In this document: piece after piece, positions 61,105-64,000 of the stretch
How positions within the stretch are numbered: position 1 is the stretch's first letter
Layout: each line of letters begins with the position of its first letter
Origin: Actinoplanes sandaracinus
GTDB lineage: Bacteria; Actinomycetota; Actinomycetes; Mycobacteriales; Micromonosporaceae
Direction of reading: 5' to 3'
Assembly (NCBI RefSeq): GCF_030009775.1
Contig: NZ_JASCTH010000018.1
Location: 143,088-207,087, forward strand
DNA length: 64,000 nt
The notes under the pieces: model-generated
The model's database searches: none
Seen by the model: only the letters and a program-made list of their open reading frames with translations
What the model was told of the DNA's origin: nothing
Program-made: the position numbers and the translations under genes

Positions 61105-61884
61105 TTGGCGTGCGCGTACTGCTACGTGCCACGGCACAAGGGGTACAGCAACCCGATCACCGTGTTCGCCAATATCGAGCGCATTTCGGCGTACGTCAAA
61201 AGGCATGCGGCCCGGCAGGGAAGCAAACCTGAACCGAACGAGTGCGACCCGGTGTCGTGGGTCTATGACATCGGTGAGAATTCGGACTGCTCGGTGGACG
61301 CCCGGCTCAGCGACAACGTCCGAGATCTGGTGGAGCTGTTCCGGGACCTGCCCAACGCGAAGGCGAGTTTCGCGACCAAACATGTCAACCGGGATCTGCT
61401 CGACTGGGACCCGCGAGGGCGGACGCGGGTCCGGTTCTCGCTGATGCCGCCGGTCGACGCCAAAACGCTCGACATCCGGACCAGTTCGATCGAGGAACGG
61501 ATCGCGGCGATCGACGACTTCGTCGCCGCCGGATATGAGGCGCATGTCAACTTCAGCCCGGTGGTGGTCCGACCGGGATGGCTCCAGGACTGGGGTGACC
61601 TGCTCGACCGGCTCGACGCGGGGATCGGCACGGCCGCGAAACGCCAGCTCGCCGCCGAGATCATCTTTCTGACGCACAATCGGGGGCTGCACGAGGTGAA
61701 CCTGGGCTGGCATCCGCGGGCCGAGGACCTGATCTGGCGTCCCGACCTGCAGCAGGTGAAACGCTCGCAGAACGGTGATCTCAACGTCCGGTACCGCACC
61801 GGAGCCAAGGGCTCCTACGTGCAGGCGCTCACCGGCCTGATCGCCGAACGCACGCCGTACCTGCGCATCCGGTACGCGTTCTGA
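61105..61884 (+). pseudogene. 3' part of the SPL-family radical-SAM gene, from attR
   Basis: Reads ACAYCYVPRHKGYSNPITVFANIERISAYVKRH, SWVYDIGENSDCSVDARLSDNVRDLVELF, ASFATKHVN, RVRFSLMPP, YEAHVNFSPVVVRPGWLQDW and HNRGLHEVNLGWHP, the barrel and C-terminus of SPL-like proteins, with no internal stop. Joined to 52943-53222 it gives 1,059 nt, 352 residues, with CxxxCxxC restored. A TTG at 61105 could in theory start it, but no ribosome site is seen and the first cluster cysteine would be lost. The unspoiled frame suggests the insertion is recent or reversible. Confidence 0.88.
61106..61115. other. attR core
   Basis: TGGCGTGCGC, identical to the attL core. To its left, element DNA with GATTTTGTGACAGT; to its right, host gene sequence GTACTGCTACGTGCC in frame with the radical-SAM motif (A-Y-C-Y-V-P). 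Confidence 0.85.
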
Positions 61885-61894
61885 CGCGCTGGGC

Positions 61895-61923
61895 GCGCCC
61901 GGCGGAACGAGCCCGCCGGGCGC
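61895..61923. terminator. terminator between convergent genes
   Basis: GCGCCCGGCGG (61895-61905) and CCGCCGGGCGC (61913-61923) form a perfect 11-bp stem with a 7-nt loop, between the SPL-family 3' part and the lipase gene. Confidence 0.75.
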
Positions 61924-61937
61924 GGCACTCGTGATGG

Positions 61938-63035
61938 TCAGCTGAACCGGGTGGCGATCCAGTCGGCGACCCGGTCGGGGGACTCGGTGACGGCGTCGTG
62001 GGGGGTGGCGTTCTGCACGGTCTGGAAGGTCAGCGGCACCCCGTACGCCAGGATCTGGTCGGCCAGGATCTCGGACAGGAAGTAGGGGACGGCCTCGTCG
62101 TCGGTGCCGTGCACGAGCAGGATCGGGGCGCTCGGCGCGGTCTGCAGGGGGTTGAAGTAGGACGCCATCTTGGCGACCACCGCGTCCGGCACGACGCCGC
62201 CCTCGACGAGCTGTTTCGCCTTGAACTTCTCGTAGGTTTCGAGGATCTCGTAGAGACAGCCGGTCTGCAGGACCCCGAGTTTCGCCTCGGCGGGTCCTGC
62301 CAGCACGGACTTCGGGTCGAAACTCGGCTCCACGGCGTTGACCCCGTACAGGGCCATCACCAGGTAGCCCTGGACGTCGGTGCCGGCGATGTACGGAATG
62401 ATCTCCTGGGCGTTGGAGAGCGGGGCGATCGCCGCCGATCCCTTCAGCACCAGGTTGCCGTCGTAGGACGGGGCGAGCTGGTTGGCGAAGAGCGCGCCCG
62501 AGCCGCCCTGCGAGTGGCCGTCGACGACGTACTGGGTGGAGAGGGCGGCGTCGAGATGGCGGGCGGCCCGGACGTTGTCGATCATCGATCGGCCGGCGCT
62601 GGCGCCGATCAGGTACGGATGCGGCTGCGGCGTGCCCAGGCCCGGATAGTCGGGCGCCGCCACGGTCCAGCCACGGCTGAGCAGCTCGGCGACCGCGACC
62701 CGGGCCTCCTCCCAGAAGACGGCCTGGTTGGTCGACGGCGCGCACGAGTCGGCGAGCCCGGTGGTGCCGTGCCCCCACGCCACGACCCGGTTCTTCTTGC
62801 CGGTCTTCGGGGTGAGCACCAGCCCGGTAGCGGTGATCAGGCCTCCGTTGATGTTCGTGGTGAGGTAGTGGATCCGTTTCCCGGTGGCGAGAGCGGACAG
62901 AGTCGGCGGCAGGCTCGCGGTCGACGAGCTCAGCACGAATCCCGGCACGGTCGCGTGCGCCGGTCCGGCGGTCGCGACGAGCATCCCGGCCACGGCGATC
63001 AGCGCGGCGAGGAGGAGTCGGGAGATCTTTTTCAT
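61938..63035 (-). CDS. secretory lipase / alpha-beta hydrolase
   Basis: 365 residues from the ATG at 63035. Signal peptide KKISRLLLAALIAVAGMLVATAGPAHA. Secretory lipase (LIP) family: VVAWGHGTTGLADSCAPS oxyanion region, the nucleophile elbow DGHSQGGSGALFANQLAP, the acid region ILLVHGTDDEAVPYFLSE and the C-terminal His in NATPHDAVTESPDRVADW. It hydrolyses acyl esters outside the cell. Two cysteines (DSCAPS, TGCLYEI) probably form a disulphide. Monocistronic, facing the interrupted radical-SAM gene. Confidence 0.92.
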   Translation of the reverse strand: MKKISRLLLAALIAVAGMLVATAGPAHATVPGFVLSSSTASLPPTLSALATGKRIHYLTTNINGGLITATGLVLTPKTGKKNRVVAWGHGTTGLADSCAPSTNQAVFWEEARVAVAELLSRGWTVAAPDYPGLGTPQPHPYLIGASAGRSMIDNVRAARHLDAALSTQYVVDGHSQGGSGALFANQLAPSYDGNLVLKGSAAIAPLSNAQEIIPYIAGTDVQGYLVMALYGVNAVEPSFDPKSVLAGPAEAKLGVLQTGCLYEILETYEKFKAKQLVEGGVVPDAVVAKMASYFNPLQTAPSAPILLVHGTDDEAVPYFLSEILADQILAYGVPLTFQTVQNATPHDAVTESPDRVADWIATRFS

Positions 63036-63225
63036 GGCACCACGTTCCCCTGCGTAATCCGATTCGGATGATCGATGGAAGACACAGCCTAAAACCGATC
63101 TACCCCCCGACGGATCGGCAATCACGGGTAATCGTGCATGCCTTTTCGGGTATCCGCACACGTCAACAGAACGATGTGCCACCGAAATTCAAAAGATCCA
63201 TTTAATCGTTGGTTCAAAATCAAAG

Positions 63226-64000
63226 TCAGACACCGCTGGGGTACGTCTCCGGCTCGTGCACATCCACCCGGAGAGTGTGCAGTGGCAGCAACGCCCGCGT
63301 CTCGGCAAACCACAGAAACGCGTCGTAGCGCTCGCCGAGGACGGTCGGCACGTAATTGGCCCAGCGCTCCCGCTCCGGCCGGTAGACGACCCCGATCGCC
63401 CGGTGAGGCAGAACCGTGGTGAGCAGATCCGGTCGCGGACCCTGATCACCGAAGACGAAAAGCGCGGCCGGCGGTGCGTGATTCTGTAAGACTTCCTCCA
63501 GCGATCCGCGCCGCGCCGCGGGGACGCCCATCACCTCCATCGGCGCGCCCCAGCCCGCACCGGCGACCACCGTCCCGTGATGGGTGCCGAACCCGACGAG
63601 CACCACCCGGTCCGCTCCGTACCGGTCACGGGCCAGCTGGCCGATCGTCACCTCGCCCTGCTCGGCCTGATCCGTGGCCCGGCCGTCGCCGACGTGCGTG
63701 TTGTGCGCCCACACCACCGCTTTCGCCTCCGGGCCGTACCGGCGCAGCAGCCGGTCCAGAGTCTCGTCCATGTGCCGGTCCCGGATGTTCCAGGCGCCCG
63801 GGCCGCCGTGCACCATCGTCCGGTAGTAGCGCTCGGCGCCGGCCACCACCTCGGCGTTCTGCCACACCCCGAAATCCCGGTCTCGGACCTCGGCCAGCAT
63901 CGCGACGACCTTGTTCTCGCACGCCGCCGGCAGGAACCGGGTGGCCCAGCCGTACGCGTTCGGATCCTCGTTGTACGGCTCGAAGCACCGGTACGCGTCC
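63226..64000 (-). CDS. erythromycin esterase family protein (partial)
   Basis: Only the C-terminal ~257 residues are in the window; the frame is open at 64000. FGVWQNAEVVAGAERYYRTMVHGG, NIRDRHMDETLDRLLRRYGPEAKAVVWAHNTHVGDGRATD, GEVTIGQLARDRYG and VVLVGFGTHHGTVVAGAGWG match the Ere/succinoglycan-type esterase family. WAHNTHVGD carries the catalytic histidine region. Members hydrolyse macrolide lactones or unknown esters; environmental homologues are often not resistance genes. Start lies outside the window. Confidence 0.88.
   Translation of the reverse strand, partial: DAYRCFEPYNEDPNAYGWATRFLPAACENKVVAMLAEVRDRDFGVWQNAEVVAGAERYYRTMVHGGPGAWNIRDRHMDETLDRLLRRYGPEAKAVVWAHNTHVGDGRATDQAEQGEVTIGQLARDRYGADRVVLVGFGTHHGTVVAGAGWGAPMEVMGVPAARRGSLEEVLQNHAPPAALFVFGDQGPRPDLLTTVLPHRAIGVVYRPERERWANYVPTVLGERYDAFLWFAETRALLPLHTLRVDVHEPETYPSGV

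Larger units (their letters stand above)
53223..61115. mobile_element. ~7.9-kb serine-integrase element inserted in an SPL-family gene
   Basis: Bounded by direct copies of TGGCGTGCGC (53223-53232 and 61106-61115) at the break in the SPL-family gene. Contents: an integrase reading inward from the right end, a divergent XRE-centred control region, an operon of five small proteins to the left, a PPC protein, an Arm-domain protein, a small serine recombinase, an HNH protein, a Rep-like HTH protein, iterons and hairpins. No structural phage, conjugation or relaxase gene is visible. G+C is visibly lower than in the flanks. Removing 53223-61105 leaves one copy of the core and a continuous 352-codon host gene. 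Confidence 0.9.

Noticed and set aside
61105-61884. Independent functional gene starting at the TTG beside attR
   Set aside because: No ribosome site, and the product would lack the first cluster cysteine and the whole N-terminal region. Better read as the 3' part of the split gene.
63226-64000. Clinical-type macrolide resistance gene
   Set aside because: Family membership alone does not show macrolide activity; the gene is truncated by the window and no resistance context is present.

Overview
The window is high-G+C actinobacterial DNA. It has frequent GTG/TTG starts, 4-bp ATGA or GTGA gene overlaps, a DinB/maleylpyruvate-isomerase-type protein of the kind linked to mycothiol, a partner-switching phosphatase/anti-sigma pair, a chemoreceptor and several c-di-GMP enzymes. 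Together these suggest a filamentous, spore-forming member of the Micromonosporaceae. An Actinoplanes-like organism is my best guess, because a chemoreceptor fits motile spores; this is inference, as no rRNA gene is present.

Layout. 0.1-8.7 kb: CsbD stress protein, a SAM methyltransferase, two small secreted proteins flanking a large MalT/SARP-like regulator, a DinB/TetR divergent pair and an alanine-type aminotransferase. 8.7-10.4 kb: a 1.7-kb gene-free block made of about 13 imperfect copies of a ~52-bp palindromic unit, a 261-bp tandem duplication and a heptamer array. 10.4-16.8 kb: Lrp regulator, acyl-CoA dehydrogenase, NarL-type two-component system and a divergent MacB/FtsX-type ABC transporter. 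16.9-24.8 kb: membrane GGDEF protein, SfnB-like flavoprotein, GNAT, a GGDEF-EAL protein and a 5'-3' exonuclease. 25-33.4 kb: secreted HNH nuclease, a beta-lactamase-fold hydrolase behind twin operators, SDR, molybdopterin protein, PBP4-type carboxypeptidase, DUF1810 and ChaB proteins. 33.4-42 kb: an RTX secreted protein, a fibronectin-III protein, a degenerate GH32-like protein, MerR/VOC pair and GlgX. 42-51.4 kb: a signalling block (EAL protein, MEDS/HATPase protein, PAS-GAF-PP2C phosphatase, chemoreceptor, solute-binding lipoprotein, hybrid PAS kinase).

The most striking region is 52.9-61.9 kb. A gene of the spore-photoproduct-lyase (SPL) radical-SAM family is cut in two by a ~7.9-kb integrative element. 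The 5' part ends at 53,232 and the 3' part resumes at 61,106. Both junctions carry the same 10 bp, TGGCGTGCGC. Joining them restores a continuous 352-codon frame and the CxxxCxxC iron-sulphur motif (CAMACAYC). The element carries a large serine integrase next to attR, a second small serine recombinase, an XRE-type regulator with a divergent five-gene operon of small proteins, a PPC/DUF296 protein, an HNH protein, an HTH_36/Rep-like protein, iteron-like repeats and tandem hairpins. No capsid, terminase, FtsK/Tra or relaxase gene is visible, so it looks like a minimal integrative element or phage satellite. Its base composition is visibly lower in G+C than the flanks.

After the element come a secretory lipase and the truncated end of an erythromycin-esterase family gene running off the window.
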